Notes: generated by a model from the letters alone, not told the origin. Shown: positions 47,112 to 59,270, counted from the stretch's first letter. The stretch is DNA of 64,000 nucleotides from Myxacorys californica WJT36-NPBG1 (GCA_019359315.1 JAHHHO010000023.1:17413-81412), one strand, 5' to 3'. Program-made: numbers and translations.

Positions 47112-47516
47112 ATGTTTAAAACAGTTTTGTTTCCCATCGACCAAAGCCGTGAATCTCGCCAAGCAGCTGAAAAAGTCGCAGAAATTGTGCAGTTTCACAA
47201 GAGCCGTCTTATCATTGTGTCTGTCGTTGAGGCTTCGGCAGCCGCAGAAATTCCGACCGATACGATGGCGTCACCCGATGCGGTCGCCAAACTTTTAGAA
47301 AACGCAAAATCATTATTCTCTCAACAAGGCATCGAGGCAGAAACCATCGAACGAGAAGGAAATCCTGCGTTTACAATTTGCGATGTTGCCGATGAGACCG
47401 AAGCCGATCTGATCGTCATGGGCTGTCGCGGACTCGGACTCACCGAAGAAGTCTCTGAAAGTGTCACGAATCGAGTGATTAGCCTTTCACCCTGTCCGGT
47501 GCTAGTTGTGCCATAG
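47112..47516 (+). CDS. Universal stress protein (UspA family)
   Basis: The product has 134 residues, a single Usp domain: FKTVLFPIDQSRESRQAAEKV at the start and the ATP-binding motif LIVMGCRGLGLTEEVSESVTNRVISLSPCPVLVVP at the end. The GxxG-9-G(S/T) pattern is only partly kept, so nucleotide binding is uncertain. Usp proteins accumulate under starvation and stress. It is divergent from pgk, with 146 bases between. Confidence 0.92.
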   Translation: MFKTVLFPIDQSRESRQAAEKVAEIVQFHKSRLIIVSVVEASAAAEIPTDTMASPDAVAKLLENAKSLFSQQGIEAETIEREGNPAFTICDVADETEADLIVMGCRGLGLTEEVSESVTNRVISLSPCPVLVVP

Positions 47517-47542
47517 CGATTAGCCGCCTCGTACGCCTGGGA

Positions 47543-48247
47543 ATGCTTGAAAACAACCATTCCCCGCTTAAACGCGCTAACACTATGCCTCACGCAGGAA
47601 GAAATGTTCGGTTGTTAGCATTCCACCGCCGTACAAAGGCTATATCGCTGCTTGGCACGTCAGTGGCACTCATTGCTTTGCCATTCGTTGCAACATCTTT
47701 TGCGAGAAACTTGTTGTTCTTACCGTCTACTAAGTTTACGTTGCCAATTCATGTGTACTTGGCTTGCTTCTTGTTTGCTGTACTGGTATTAATTCAGGCT
47801 CAGTACTGGTGGAAACGAGCAAATCATGCTGACCAAGGAGCATTGGCAGAGGAAGAAATTGCAGCAATGCTTGATCCTCTGAAAGATTTAGGCTGGCACA
47901 TTGAGTATGGTATTAGCGATCGCAGAGTAGGCGATATTGACATCTTTTTGTTCTCGCCAAAAAAACGCGCTTACACCATTGATGTGAAGTCTCACAGAGG
48001 TAAAGTCTGTTGGAATGGTAGAAAACTGTATCGGCAGTATGGGCGCTCCCAAATTCCTTTTGAGAAAGATTTCTTAAAGCAAGCAAAGCGTCAAGCCGTT
48101 GTCATGAAGCAGAACAGAGACTCTAAATTTGTTACACCTCTTGTAGTTTTCTCAGGTGCAACCGTTTTAGATATCTCTAACCCTGTTCAGGGAGTGTACG
48201 TTATAGGAAGAGAAAAACTTTTATCCTGCTTACAGTCGCTAGGATAG
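47543..48247 (+). CDS. NERD-domain membrane protein
   Basis: The product has 234 residues. Two N-terminal membrane helices (about 33-52 and 66-86) are followed by a NERD nuclease-related domain (about 98-234). Its restriction-endonuclease-like motifs are DRRVGDIDIFLFSPKKRAYTIDVKSHRGKVCW, where Asp and the DVK lysine correspond to a PD-(D/E)xK core, and FLKQAKRQAVVMKQ. NERD proteins are predicted nucleases involved in DNA processing, and membrane-anchored forms are common. ATG 47543 keeps both helices; an internal ATG at 47585 is possible. It begins 27 bases after the stress-protein stop. Confidence 0.83.
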   Translation: MLENNHSPLKRANTMPHAGRNVRLLAFHRRTKAISLLGTSVALIALPFVATSFARNLLFLPSTKFTLPIHVYLACFLFAVLVLIQAQYWWKRANHADQGALAEEEIAAMLDPLKDLGWHIEYGISDRRVGDIDIFLFSPKKRAYTIDVKSHRGKVCWNGRKLYRQYGRSQIPFEKDFLKQAKRQAVVMKQNRDSKFVTPLVVFSGATVLDISNPVQGVYVIGREKLLSCLQSLG

Positions 48248-48280
48248 AAGCTTCTCAGCCCAAATCAATATTTTGCATTC

Positions 48281-49126
48281 ATGTCCTCTCCTCCCATCCA
48301 GTGGTATCCCGGTCACATTGCCAAAGCAGAAAAGTCCCTGCTTGAGCAGCTAAAGCGCGTTGATGTGGTTTTGGAAGTTCGCGACGCTCGCATTCCTGAG
48401 GCAACTCATCATCCTCAGATTGAGCAGTGGCTTGGCAGCAAGGGGCGTGTGTTGGTTCTCAATCGGATGGACATGATCTCATCGTCTGCTAAAGAGCGAT
48501 GGACAGAGTGGTTTCAGCAGCAGGGACAAGAGCCCTACTTCACCGATGCTCAGCACGGAAAAGCGATCGATGCCGTTTCTAAAGCCGTTCAAATCGCAGG
48601 CGCTCAGGTGAACGAACGCAGGCGCGATCGCGGGATGCTGCCTCGACCGATCCGTACGGTTGTGATCGGATTTCCAAACGTGGGTAAATCGGCGTTGATT
48701 AATCGATTACTCAAACGCAAAGTCGTCGAAAGTGCCCGTCGAGCGGGGGTGACTCGCCAGTTACGCTGGGTAAGAATTTCTGAGCAAATTGATCTTTTAG
48801 ATGCTCCCGGCGTCCTTCCGAACAAGCTCACCGATCAAAATGCAGCGATTAAATTAGCCATTTGTGATGATATTGGCGAAGCTGGATATGACAATCAGCG
48901 CGTCGCGGCCGCGTTCATCGATCTGCTGAATGGTTTGCAGGTTAAACAAGCCTTACAAGAACGATATTCGTTAGCCTTAGAGGATTTGAGTGGAGAAAGC
49001 TACTTGCGATCGCTCGCTGATCGAACCTATCAGGGGGACATCGAACGCACAGCGAGGCAAATTTTGACCGATTTTCGCAAAGGTAATTTAGGCGCGATCG
49101 CACTAGAATATCCTCCAGTGGAATAA
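48281..49126 (+). CDS. ylqF: Ribosome biogenesis GTPase YlqF/RbgA
   Basis: The product has 281 residues, a circularly permuted GTPase. G4 (VLNRMD) comes before G1 (VIGFPNVGKSALIN) and G3 (LLDAPGVLP), the hallmark of YlqF/RbgA. The N terminus is IQWYPGHIAKAEKSLLEQLKRVDVVLEVRDARIP. It assists late assembly of the large ribosomal subunit. The gene starts 33 bases after the NERD gene in the same direction. Confidence 0.95.
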   Translation: MSSPPIQWYPGHIAKAEKSLLEQLKRVDVVLEVRDARIPEATHHPQIEQWLGSKGRVLVLNRMDMISSSAKERWTEWFQQQGQEPYFTDAQHGKAIDAVSKAVQIAGAQVNERRRDRGMLPRPIRTVVIGFPNVGKSALINRLLKRKVVESARRAGVTRQLRWVRISEQIDLLDAPGVLPNKLTDQNAAIKLAICDDIGEAGYDNQRVAAAFIDLLNGLQVKQALQERYSLALEDLSGESYLRSLADRTYQGDIERTARQILTDFRKGNLGAIALEYPPVE

Positions 49127-49742
49127 GCAGTATTACTTCACTCGAAATTCGGTATTTGCAACATTTGCTAATCTCCAGAGCGCTCTTTGTTGGAGGCACT
49201 TTTTACGGTAATTTGCTACACCTTCTTGACGGTGTAATGATTGTAAGAAAATGGAACCCGCTGATCTTTCTGAAACTTTTAGTTTAATTGTTGCCGACAA
49301 GAAGCAAGTCACTTAACACGTCAAAAAGCCATGTTTTAAGTTGAAATGTATTGACTGTTACTTGCCTTCTCTAGGCAGTTCCGCCTAAATTTTTAAGGCT
49401 AAGTTTGTCAAATTTAAACGCACTTTCTACGGATATTTAAACAAACAAAAATTTCTTCTTCAGGTGAGGAACTTCTTAGTTTCTTTTACGTCATACTCTT
49501 TAACCCTCTTGCGTCGTTAGGTTTCAGCCTTCAGCGTACCTATCACAAACTGTTTGAGGGGATACCGTTTCTCAGCTTAAATCGCTCTACCATTTTCAGA
49601 CAGTTATTACTCTTTATTCTTTCTATACGCAACCGTTACGAGAGCGATTTAGAAACGAATAGTAAATGGGTTTGCTCAATGACCTGCTGAGACAGCGATG
49701 TTATAGGTAAACAGTCTTTCTTAATGCACTTGGGGTGTGGCT
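49127..49742. other. 616-base AT-rich gap
   Basis: I see no credible gene, tRNA or clear terminator. The stretch from 49300 to 49620 is AT-rich with scattered T runs. The promoter of the small gene at 49743 presumably lies near its end. Confidence 0.4.
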
Positions 49743-49931
49743 ATGGCTCTAATTCGTGATGTTGTTCAACAAGCCCTTGCGACTGGAGTTCTGACGGTTG
49801 AAGCCGAGAATCTGCTCCGGCAACTGTTGAGTATGAAATATGAGCAAGAGGATTTCCGAGCATTTATGACATTGCAGCGAGCAGCAATGTCAGGATCGGT
49901 CAAGCAAGAATCTCGCTTGTGTCGCGGCTAG
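49743..49931 (+). CDS. Small conserved cyanobacterial protein
   Basis: The product has 62 residues from ATG 49743 (ALIRDVVQQALATGVLTVEAENLLRQLLSMKYEQEDFRAFMTLQRAAMSG), an all-helical protein with the familiar pattern of short cyanobacterial proteins starting MALIRDVVQ. Those are annotated only as hypothetical. A GTG six bases upstream would add two residues. There are no cysteines except near the end. Confidence 0.75.
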   Translation: MALIRDVVQQALATGVLTVEAENLLRQLLSMKYEQEDFRAFMTLQRAAMSGSVKQESRLCRG

Positions 49932-50112
49932 AGATCTGGGGGTCGAGGTTAAGAATATTAGAGAGTTATACCCGAAAAGGGGCGTTCTACCCAATAATTC
50001 TTGATGCCTGTCGCCCAGAAAACCGTCAGAACACCACTTTCTGTGGCAATCTGAAAGACAGTAACAAATGTTGATCTTCTCTTTCATATTGTCAAAAGTT
50101 TAATTCGCGCAT

Positions 50113-51333
50113 ATGCAAACTTTGCCGAGTCCTACTGCTACCCCTTCAAGCCAATATTCGACCGATCCTGCCATTCAGCGTCGCAAAACTCGTCCTGTTC
50201 CGGTCGGCAGCATCACGATTGGAGGCGGATATCCCGTCGCGGTGCAATCCATGATTAATGAAGACACGCTAGATATTGATGGATCTGTAGCGGCAATTCG
50301 TCGCCTACACGAAATTGGCTGCGAAATTGTTCGAGTGACTGTGCCCAGCATGGCGCATGCCAAGGCGATGGAAGAGATTCGCGATCGTTTACACAAAACC
50401 TACAAGCCGGTTCCATTAGTGGCGGATGTCCACCACAACGGCATGAAGATTGCCCTAGAAGTGGCAAACTATGTCGATAATGTGCGCATCAATCCGGGGC
50501 TGTATGTATTTGAAAAGCCAAAGAGCGATCGCACGGAATATACCCCAGCAGAATTTGATGAAATTGGTGAGAAGATCCGCGACACCCTCAAACCTCTGGT
50601 GATTTCGCTGCGCGATCAAAACAAGTCGATGCGGATTGGCGTCAATCATGGGTCTCTCTCAGAACGGATGCTCTTCACCTACGGCGACACTCCTGAAGGC
50701 ATGGTGGAATCGGCATTAGAGTTTATCCAAATTTGCGAGTCGTTAGAGTTCTACAACATTGAACTGTCGCTCAAAGCTTCTAGAGTCCCCGTCATGATCG
50801 CAGCCAACCGCCTCATGGTGAAGCGTATGGACGAACTTGGAATGGACTACCCAATTCATCTAGGTGTCACCGAAGCGGGAGACGGCGAATACGGGCGGAT
50901 CAAATCGACTGCAGGCATTGGAACGCTTTTAGCAGAAGGAATCGGCGATACGCTTCGTGTGTCGCTGACTGAAGCTCCAGAAAAAGAAATTCCGGTGTGC
51001 TACGGAATTTTGCAAGCTCTTGGGCTCCGTAAAACCATGGTGGAGTATGTAGCATGTCCTTCCTGCGGACGCACCTTGTTTAACCTAGAAGAGGTGCTGC
51101 ACAAAGTCAGAACTGCCACTCAACACTTGACTGGCTTGGACATTGCGGTGATGGGATGCATTGTCAATGGTCCTGGAGAAATGGCGGATGCAGACTACGG
51201 TTACGTTGGTAAGCAAGCAGGTTACATTTCGTTATACCGGGGTCGAAACGAGATCAAGAAAGTGCCTGAAGCCCACGGTGTGGAAGAGCTAATCAACCTC
51301 ATTAAATCTGACGGGCGGTGGATTGATCCTTAA
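50113..51333 (+). CDS. ispG: (E)-4-hydroxy-3-methylbut-2-enyl-diphosphate synthase
   Basis: The protein has 406 residues. [30 protein letters not shown] begins the TIM-barrel, with [13 protein letters not shown] and VADVHHNG. The C-terminal iron-sulfur domain has [13 protein letters not shown] and [21 protein letters not shown], supplying the three cluster cysteines. It catalyses the penultimate step of the MEP isoprenoid pathway, with ferredoxin as electron donor in cyanobacteria. It is the first of a same-strand pair with the S41 protease gene, 88 bases apart. Confidence 0.97.
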   Translation: MQTLPSPTATPSSQYSTDPAIQRRKTRPVPVGSITIGGGYPVAVQSMINEDTLDIDGSVAAIRRLHEIGCEIVRVTVPSMAHAKAMEEIRDRLHKTYKPVPLVADVHHNGMKIALEVANYVDNVRINPGLYVFEKPKSDRTEYTPAEFDEIGEKIRDTLKPLVISLRDQNKSMRIGVNHGSLSERMLFTYGDTPEGMVESALEFIQICESLEFYNIELSLKASRVPVMIAANRLMVKRMDELGMDYPIHLGVTEAGDGEYGRIKSTAGIGTLLAEGIGDTLRVSLTEAPEKEIPVCYGILQALGLRKTMVEYVACPSCGRTLFNLEEVLHKVRTATQHLTGLDIAVMGCIVNGPGEMADADYGYVGKQAGYISLYRGRNEIKKVPEAHGVEELINLIKSDGRWIDP

Positions 51334-51421
51334 AACTTAAGCATATTTATTGCGGATTGCCTCAGTTTGCTGTGTTAGATTGAGCATAATCTTTTCAGTC
51401 ACTTTCTAAGCATTGAGCCAT

Positions 51422-52705
51422 ATGACCATGACGAAACGAGCGCTTGTCTTAGGTGCTACGGCAGTCGCCGTTACTGGTATCACCATCACGGGGGCTGGAA
51501 TTCTCAACAAAGGGCAAGCGTTCTTTCGGGAGAGTCCGAAGGAAATCGTGGATGAAGTGTGGCAGGTTATCGATCGCAATTACGTCGATCCCACCTTTAA
51601 TCAAATCGATTGGAAGGCGACGCGCAGCCAATATCTCAATCGCAATTATGCCAACAAAGAAGAGGCATACAAAGCGATTCGAGAAATGCTGAAAAAGTTG
51701 GGTGATCCTTACACCCGCTTTATGGATCCAGCAGAATTTAAGAATATGCAGATCGATACGTCCGGAGAACTAACGGGCGTCGGAATTCAGCTTGCTGCCG
51801 ATGAAAAGACAAAGAAACTGACCGTCATTGCGCCGATCGAAGGCAGTCCAGCCTCATCTGCTGGGGTATTAGCAAAAGATATCATTACCCAAATTGACGG
51901 CAAGAGTACCGAAGGCATGGACGTGAATAAAGCCGTCACCTTGATTCGAGGTCCCGTAGGAACCGAGGTGAAGCTGACCGTTCTTCGGGGTAACCAGTCG
52001 CTCGATTTTCCGCTCAAGCGAGCCAAGATTGAAATTCACCCGGTGCGTTACAGCACCAAAACGTCTCCGACCGGAAATGTTGGCTACATTCGTCTCGTGC
52101 AGTTTAGCGCCAATGCGGCCGCTGAGATGCGGGACGCTATTCAGAACCTGGAGAAGCAAGGCGTTTCTGGCTATATTCTAGATTTACGCTCTAATCCAGG
52201 TGGTCTTCTCTATGCCAGCGTTGACATTGCGCGGATGTGGATTCCAAATGGGGGCATTGTATCAACGGTTGATCGGCAAGGTGTGTCTGATAAGGAGACC
52301 GCCAACAATCGTGCCTTGACCACGAAACCATTGGTTGTTTTGGTAGATGGTGGCTCTGCAAGCGCGAGTGAAATTCTCTCCGGCGCATTACAAGACAATC
52401 GCCGTGCCACGATCGTTGGAACCAAAACCTTTGGAAAAGGCCTGGTTCAATCGGTACGAGGCTTGGGAGACGGATCGGGGCTAGCGGTGACCATCTCGAA
52501 ATATCTCACACCAAAGGGTCGAGATATCAACAAACACGGCATCGATCCAGATGTGGTGTTTGACTTGAATGATCAGCAGCGCCAGGCTTTGGTTCGTGAT
52601 CGCGACAAGATTGGCACTCCCGAAGATCCGCAGTATGCCAAAGCGCTGCAAGTGTTAAACCAGCGCATTTCTGGCAAAGATATCACTCGCGCTGGCTCAA
52701 AGTAA
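51422..52705 (+). CDS. Carboxyl-terminal processing protease (S41, CtpA/B/C family)
   Basis: The protein has 427 residues. An N-terminal hydrophobic signal/anchor (LVLGATAVAVTGITITGAGIL) is followed by a PDZ domain (about 100-180, with LTGVGIQLAADE, IEGSPASSAGV). The S41 catalytic core has DLRSNPGGLLYASVDIA, the Ser in GGSASASEILSGALQDN and the Lys in GTKTFGKGLVQ. Cyanobacterial Ctp proteases act in the thylakoid lumen or periplasm; CtpA processes precursor D1. Which paralogue this is cannot be settled here. I choose ATG 51422 over the TTG nine bases earlier. Confidence 0.93.
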   Translation: MTMTKRALVLGATAVAVTGITITGAGILNKGQAFFRESPKEIVDEVWQVIDRNYVDPTFNQIDWKATRSQYLNRNYANKEEAYKAIREMLKKLGDPYTRFMDPAEFKNMQIDTSGELTGVGIQLAADEKTKKLTVIAPIEGSPASSAGVLAKDIITQIDGKSTEGMDVNKAVTLIRGPVGTEVKLTVLRGNQSLDFPLKRAKIEIHPVRYSTKTSPTGNVGYIRLVQFSANAAAEMRDAIQNLEKQGVSGYILDLRSNPGGLLYASVDIARMWIPNGGIVSTVDRQGVSDKETANNRALTTKPLVVLVDGGSASASEILSGALQDNRRATIVGTKTFGKGLVQSVRGLGDGSGLAVTISKYLTPKGRDINKHGIDPDVVFDLNDQQRQALVRDRDKIGTPEDPQYAKALQVLNQRISGKDITRAGSK

Positions 52706-52707
52706 TC

Positions 52708-52902
52708 TCAGCTAGGCTGGCATTTTCCAGCCCGAATTAAACCAACGCGACGTGCGATCGCTTCACCCTCTGAATTAAACGGACCCCAGCGTTCCGTTTT
52801 CTCAGAGGGTTTTTCATGAGTTTCCTCCACCTCATGGGTGGAAAGAATTTGGCAATGTCCCTCTGGTTGTTTCACCACATACCACCCGTCTGCCTGGCTC
52901 AT
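52708..52902 (-). CDS. Small conserved protein (WGPFNSEGEAIARRVGLIRAGKCQP)
   Basis: The product has 64 residues, beginning SQADGWYVVKQPEGHCQIL and ending with a conserved-looking WGPF..GEAIARRVGLIRAGKC segment, a SPOR-like strand-helix pattern. Similar short cyanobacterial proteins are sometimes labelled DDE transposase family, which the sequence does not support. The function is unknown. It converges on the protease gene with two bases between the stops. Confidence 0.72.
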   Translation of the reverse strand: MSQADGWYVVKQPEGHCQILSTHEVEETHEKPSEKTERWGPFNSEGEAIARRVGLIRAGKCQPS

Positions 52903-53151
52903 GCTTTAAGTTCTCCTTGCGATCTCTTTTCTTGATACTGGCACCCGCGTTTCGGGAAAGCTGATTAAAAGCTAGAAGTCTACTGTCGATCTGTCAAGCG
53001 CTTGTTGCCAGACCCTTGGTAAGAAGACAGTTTAGACGATAGCAGCATCTAGCCTCCACTGAATTGACCGACGCCCGACTCCTCCCAGATTGATCGCACC
53101 AAACTCCCACAGGATACCTTTCCCCTTCAGAGTTCTTTACCGCACCAGGAT

Positions 53152-54645
53152 ATGACACCAGAAACACAGCGTCCGTCCATTACGCCTCCTCCCGCTCCTC
53201 GTGTGCCGCCCGCACCGCCACCCCCTCTGCGGAATTCTAGTAGTGCAATGACAGACGTAATTAGCGCTCCGCGTCCGTCTGAAGAAGCCGCTTCGCAGCC
53301 ATTTACTGGACTCGTCGCTCCTGTCAGTAAAATGAGTGCAGCAACCCAAACTCTAGCCACACCGGGTGCGTCGCCCGTTTCTGCAAATCCTACCGTCGCG
53401 ATGCCAACGCCTGCAATTAGTGCAAACCCTAGTTCCGCAGAGGCGACTTCAACTACGAGTGTGATTTCATCTCCACCTCCTTCCACACCCGACATCTCCA
53501 ATGGAGCAACGCCCCCTCCTATCATGGGACATCGTCCTACTGCACCACCTACAGTTCCTAGTACAGCGCGACGTTCTTCCAATGGGTCTCCAACCTTAGA
53601 GCAACTCATTAAAGTTGCGTTCGATAAAGGCTTTTCAGATATTCATGTGGGAGTGGGTGAAGTGCCTCGCTTCCGCAATCGTGGTGAAATTGAAGCGACA
53701 GACTATCCTGTGACCGATCACGAAACCTTCATGAGTTGGTTACGCGAAGTGTTGAGCGAAGCGGAGATTAAACAGTACCAAGAAACGCTCGATTTTGACG
53801 GCGCGACTCAATACGAATTCGCGCGGGTCCGAATCAATATTTTTGACTCGTTGCACGGCGGGGCAATGGTCATGCGGTTGATTCCGCTTAAGATTTTGAC
53901 GATGGAGCAGCTAAACTTGCCTCCTGTCTTCAAAGATGTATGTCACTATCACAAAGGCTTAATTTTGGTGACGGGTCCTACAGGATCAGGTAAATCGACT
54001 ACGATGGCGGCAATGATGGACTACATCAACAAAGAGATGCCAAAGAACATCATTACGATCGAAGACCCGATTGAATTTATCCATAAGAGTCAAAAATCGT
54101 TGATTAAGCACCGCGAAGTCGGTGTGCATACTCACAAGTTCGACAATGCGCTGAAAGCCGCACTGCGGGAAGATCCAGATATTATCCTCATTGGTGAAAT
54201 GCGCGACAAGGAGACCGTCAACACGGCTCTGAAGGCAGCTCAAACGGGACACTTAGTGATGGGAACGCTGCACACCAATAGCGCGGTGAAAACCATTGAG
54301 CGGGTTCTGAGCTTGTTCAAACCAGAGGAACAGCCTCCGATGCGGGTGGCACTGGCAGAATCGTTGGTGACTGTCATTGCGCAGGGACTGTGCCGCACGA
54401 CGGATGGTAAACGGGCAGCGTTCCACGACATTATGATTAACACTGACGCAATTAGAGACTACATCCGTAAGGGAGAATTAGATGAAATTGAGGCAATTAT
54501 GCCAAAATGCGGTTTCGACGGCATGTGTACGATGAACCAATCGCTCTACAAGCTGTACGAAGAAGGCCGGATTACGGAGGAAGTTGCGTTAGAGATGTCG
54601 CCGAAGCAGAACGAAATGGCTCAAATGCTACGGGGACGAGTGTAG
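53152..54645 (+). CDS. pilT: PilT-type twitching motility ATPase with long Pro-rich N terminus
   Basis: The protein has 497 residues. The first 145 are Pro/Ser/Thr/Ala-rich and disordered-looking (PPPAPRVPPAPPPPL). The PilT core starts at TLEQLIKVAFDKGFSDIHVGVGEVPRFR and has Walker A LVTGPTGSGKSTTMA, the Asp box ITIEDPIEFIH, Walker B AALREDPDIILIGEMRD and the His box GHLVMGTLHTNSA. It powers type IV pilus retraction. Cyanobacteria have PilT1 and the longer PilT2 used in directed phototaxis; the length suggests the latter, but this is inference. ATG 53152 is the first start. A strong terminator follows. Confidence 0.92.
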   Translation: MTPETQRPSITPPPAPRVPPAPPPPLRNSSSAMTDVISAPRPSEEAASQPFTGLVAPVSKMSAATQTLATPGASPVSANPTVAMPTPAISANPSSAEATSTTSVISSPPPSTPDISNGATPPPIMGHRPTAPPTVPSTARRSSNGSPTLEQLIKVAFDKGFSDIHVGVGEVPRFRNRGEIEATDYPVTDHETFMSWLREVLSEAEIKQYQETLDFDGATQYEFARVRINIFDSLHGGAMVMRLIPLKILTMEQLNLPPVFKDVCHYHKGLILVTGPTGSGKSTTMAAMMDYINKEMPKNIITIEDPIEFIHKSQKSLIKHREVGVHTHKFDNALKAALREDPDIILIGEMRDKETVNTALKAAQTGHLVMGTLHTNSAVKTIERVLSLFKPEEQPPMRVALAESLVTVIAQGLCRTTDGKRAAFHDIMINTDAIRDYIRKGELDEIEAIMPKCGFDGMCTMNQSLYKLYEEGRITEEVALEMSPKQNEMAQMLRGRV

Positions 54646-54668
54646 GCTACTGGTTCGCCTTTAAAAGA

Positions 54669-54702
54669 ACAAAGGGAGGACTGGTGAAAGTCCTCCCTTT
54701 GT
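54669..54702 (+). terminator. Terminator after pilT, also facing atpC
   Basis: ACAAAGGGAGGACT and AGTCCTCCCTTTGT form a 14-base perfect stem with a six-base loop, followed by a TTGTTATT tail. Confidence 0.88.
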
Positions 54703-54745
54703 TTGTTATTCGCTCTTATTCGCAAACTTCATTTGGAACTAAAGA

Positions 54746-55156
54746 TTAGAGAGTTCCACCTGCAGCTTGCAATCGCGCCCGTGCCTTTTTCAGAGCTTGA
54801 GCAGCTTGCAATTGCTCTTGCTTAGAGTTACCTTGCTCAGCTTTTGCAAGCGCCGCTTCTGCTTCGGCGTAGGCCGTCTTAGCGGTATCACGATCGATCG
54901 TGTCACCGCGCTCTGCCCCATTGACCAAAATCGTCACTTCGTTGCTTTCAACTTCAGCAAAGCCACCCGTTAGCGCGATCGGAACCCAAGTTTTATCTGC
55001 CCGAACTCGCATGACCCCAGTATCGAGAGCCGTTAGCAACGGCGCGTGCCCTGCCAAAATTCCCAGTTGCCCAGTTGTACTAGGCAAAATCACTTCATCA
55101 GCAGTAGAATCCCAGACAGTTTTATCTGGAGCAATAACCCGAACAGTTAACGGCAT
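54746..55156 (-). CDS. atpC: ATP synthase F1 epsilon subunit
   Basis: The product has 136 residues. A beta-sandwich ([49 protein letters not shown]) is followed by two C-terminal helices ([19 protein letters not shown]). The epsilon subunit couples the rotor to F1 and inhibits ATP hydrolysis. It lies downstream of the beta subunit gene, 92 bases away. The two-gene beta-epsilon cluster apart from the other atp genes is typical of cyanobacteria, where this gene is often called atpE. Confidence 0.96.
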   Translation of the reverse strand: MPLTVRVIAPDKTVWDSTADEVILPSTTGQLGILAGHAPLLTALDTGVMRVRADKTWVPIALTGGFAEVESNEVTILVNGAERGDTIDRDTAKTAYAEAEAALAKAEQGNSKQEQLQAAQALKKARARLQAAGGTL

Positions 55157-55248
55157 AATCTTCAGTCAGAAGTAAACGATCACAACCCACAACTTAGGAT
55201 CAGGAGGAGTAGAATCAGTTTCATCGATCCTCTCTCCTCCCTCGTCCT

Positions 55249-57127
<1,879 letters not shown>

Positions 57128-58450
57128 TTACGATTTCACTAAGGGTGACTGCGATGGGGAAAGGTTAGAAGGACTGACGAATCCCTCTAAAGTGTCCTCC
57201 TGCGTAGACATTTTCCGACCTGATAAGTGAGCGTAGAGATGCATGATTTGATTGGCTTTGGCATTCCAGCTGTAATAAGTTACGGCGTGTTGATGAGAGG
57301 CTTGACCGTAAGCTGTGACCTGATTAGGATGAGTAACAAGGTTCTCTAGCTCGGCAGTGAACCGTTGCACTAGTTGATTTAAGTTTCCCATAGGCACTTT
57401 GACGCCACAATTAGGTTGTACCAAATCCGCTGGGCCGCCGTAATCTACAACCACAGGAGCCATACCACACGCCATTGCTTCGATGACAACGCCTGCCCCT
57501 AACTCGCGAATTGATGGAAAGGCAAAGATCTCAGAGTCGCGCATCATCTGCCCAACTTCCACCTGAGATTTGCGACCCACTAATTGCACACACTCTTCTA
57601 AGTGATGCTCAGCAATAATGTCCTCTAACCGCGATCGTTCAGGACCATCTCCAACGACAACGAGCCGATGCTCTCTTAGAAGCGGACTCGATGCAAACGT
57701 GCGGACAACCACTTCCGGCAGTTTGTAAGGAACGAGACGACCGACAAAGAGAATGGTCATCTGCTGCCGCTGTGGGCGGTTAGGAGCAGAAAATAAGTTT
57801 GGATCGATGCCTACTTCTGGAAAATTAATGACCTTTGAGCGATCACGGGTGGGCAAGTCTGCGATCGTATGGTCAAAGGCTGCCAAAATAGCCGCTGACT
57901 TTCGATATGTCCCTTGAACAAAGGGCAGATGGCGGTAGACCGCACGGACATAGCTTAACCATTCACCTTCTCTCCGAAGTTCTGCTTGAAACTGCTTAGG
58001 CCAAGGCAATCCACCATTGAGAGGGCCTAAAACAAACGGAACAGGACTTAAAGTTGCTATAAGGCTAGGCTGCGTCGGCGACATCGGAGTTAATCGATGG
58101 ACAACATCAAACTCATAATTTTTTAACTGATGTTGAAACTGCTGCCAGACGGCCCACTCGAAATAGAGCGCATGAAAGTAATTCATTGCCGCGCTGGTTG
58201 TCCATCCGGTTTGATCGCCTCCTCGTAAGAACTTAGTGAACTTATAGAGGGGGGCTGCAAATTCTTCCGTGTCCAAATAAATTACTTTAGCCTTGCCGCA
58301 GCCGTCTCGCTCGATATTGAGTTTGTTGCGAATTTGCGTGACGAGTGTTACGTCTGCCTGCTCCGCGATCGCTCGTGCGAACTTGTAGCCAACCACAGGC
58401 AACGAAGGCCAATCCGGGTTGCAATCCTCAGCCAATATTAGGACTCGCAT
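57128..58450 (-). CDS. Glycosyltransferase family 4
   Basis: The product has 440 residues. The N terminus RVLILAEDCNPDWPSLPVVGYKFARAIAEQADVTLVT belongs to the acceptor domain. The donor domain has MTILFVGRLVPYKLPEVVVRTF and FPSIRELGAGVVIEAMACGMAPVVVDYGGPADLV. A Ser-rich tail of about 35 residues follows. The divergent GT2 gene lies 820 bases away, so this may be a second small glycan locus. The sugar specificity is unknown. Confidence 0.9.
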   Translation of the reverse strand: MRVLILAEDCNPDWPSLPVVGYKFARAIAEQADVTLVTQIRNKLNIERDGCGKAKVIYLDTEEFAAPLYKFTKFLRGGDQTGWTTSAAMNYFHALYFEWAVWQQFQHQLKNYEFDVVHRLTPMSPTQPSLIATLSPVPFVLGPLNGGLPWPKQFQAELRREGEWLSYVRAVYRHLPFVQGTYRKSAAILAAFDHTIADLPTRDRSKVINFPEVGIDPNLFSAPNRPQRQQMTILFVGRLVPYKLPEVVVRTFASSPLLREHRLVVVGDGPERSRLEDIIAEHHLEECVQLVGRKSQVEVGQMMRDSEIFAFPSIRELGAGVVIEAMACGMAPVVVDYGGPADLVQPNCGVKVPMGNLNQLVQRFTAELENLVTHPNQVTAYGQASHQHAVTYYSWNAKANQIMHLYAHLSGRKMSTQEDTLEGFVSPSNLSPSQSPLVKS

Positions 58451-59270
58451 ATAAATTCAACTTGCTCCACTTGTCTTCCAATTTCATTCGATCAAAGTCG
58501 TTCAACTGAGAACTCGTTTAACTGAGTAAAGTCCACAGGGATATCTACAAAGCTGGGGAAACTTTATCTAAGCTAGATATTTAAGAACACACGTTTAGGC
58601 AATGCGCAACTTTCTCTCTCCTCATCTCCCAACTTCTCCCACTGGCTAAGGGGAGCGCTTTTGCTCTCTATCCTTCACGGGAGAAGGGCTGGGGATCAGG
58701 GCGGCGCGAGGATTTCAAGTACGACGACAAACTTAAAGTTGCACATTGCTTATATTTTGCGCAGATTATGGTTTGCGCAGACACGATAGCCGCATAGCTA
58801 TATCTAGAAAATCAAAGGAAAGGAGGATTCACATCCTCCTTATTGGATATTTAGTTTTTGTAAAGATTAGATGGGGTGACTAGTGGTTTTTGTAATTTGC
58901 AGATACATATTAGTGAAGATGCTTAAGTAGTTTCTACAGTAAATGCAAAAGTCACTTTTTCTACAGCTTGTCAACGTTTTTTATTAAGAATGTACTTACT
59001 ATCGGAAAGGCTATTGCAAATTGCGTTAGCTTTCTACTCGTTAGATGGTTGTGCTCGTCTTTGATTCACTGAAACTCTATTAGCGCATCTCACTTGCTTA
59101 GGAGAAGCGAACAGTAGCACCCTTCTGGCTAGGTGATTACTCATGCTTTGTAGGTAATTATTCATGCTTTCTAAATTTAGAACTGCTAAAGACCTGGAGT
59201 AGAAAGCTACCAGCGATCAATTCAAGTAACCCATTTTAGACACTCTGTTCATTAATCATCAGGTGGTTCA
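58451..59270. other. 820-base gap between divergent glycosyltransferase genes
   Basis: There is no credible gene. It contains dispersed repeat C (58614-58702) and a tight hairpin AAGGAGGAT/ATCCTCCTT at 58820-58841 with a four-base loop. A direct repeat of the TCATGCTTT type lies around 59140-59170. It must contain two promoters. Confidence 0.45.
58614..58702. repeat. Dispersed palindromic repeat, copy C
   Basis: The left part TCTCTCCTCATCTCCCAACT and the right part GGGAGAAGGGCTGGGGATCAGGG are complementary in blocks around a larger centre. This is the most diverged copy of the family at 7805 and 41723. Confidence 0.5.
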
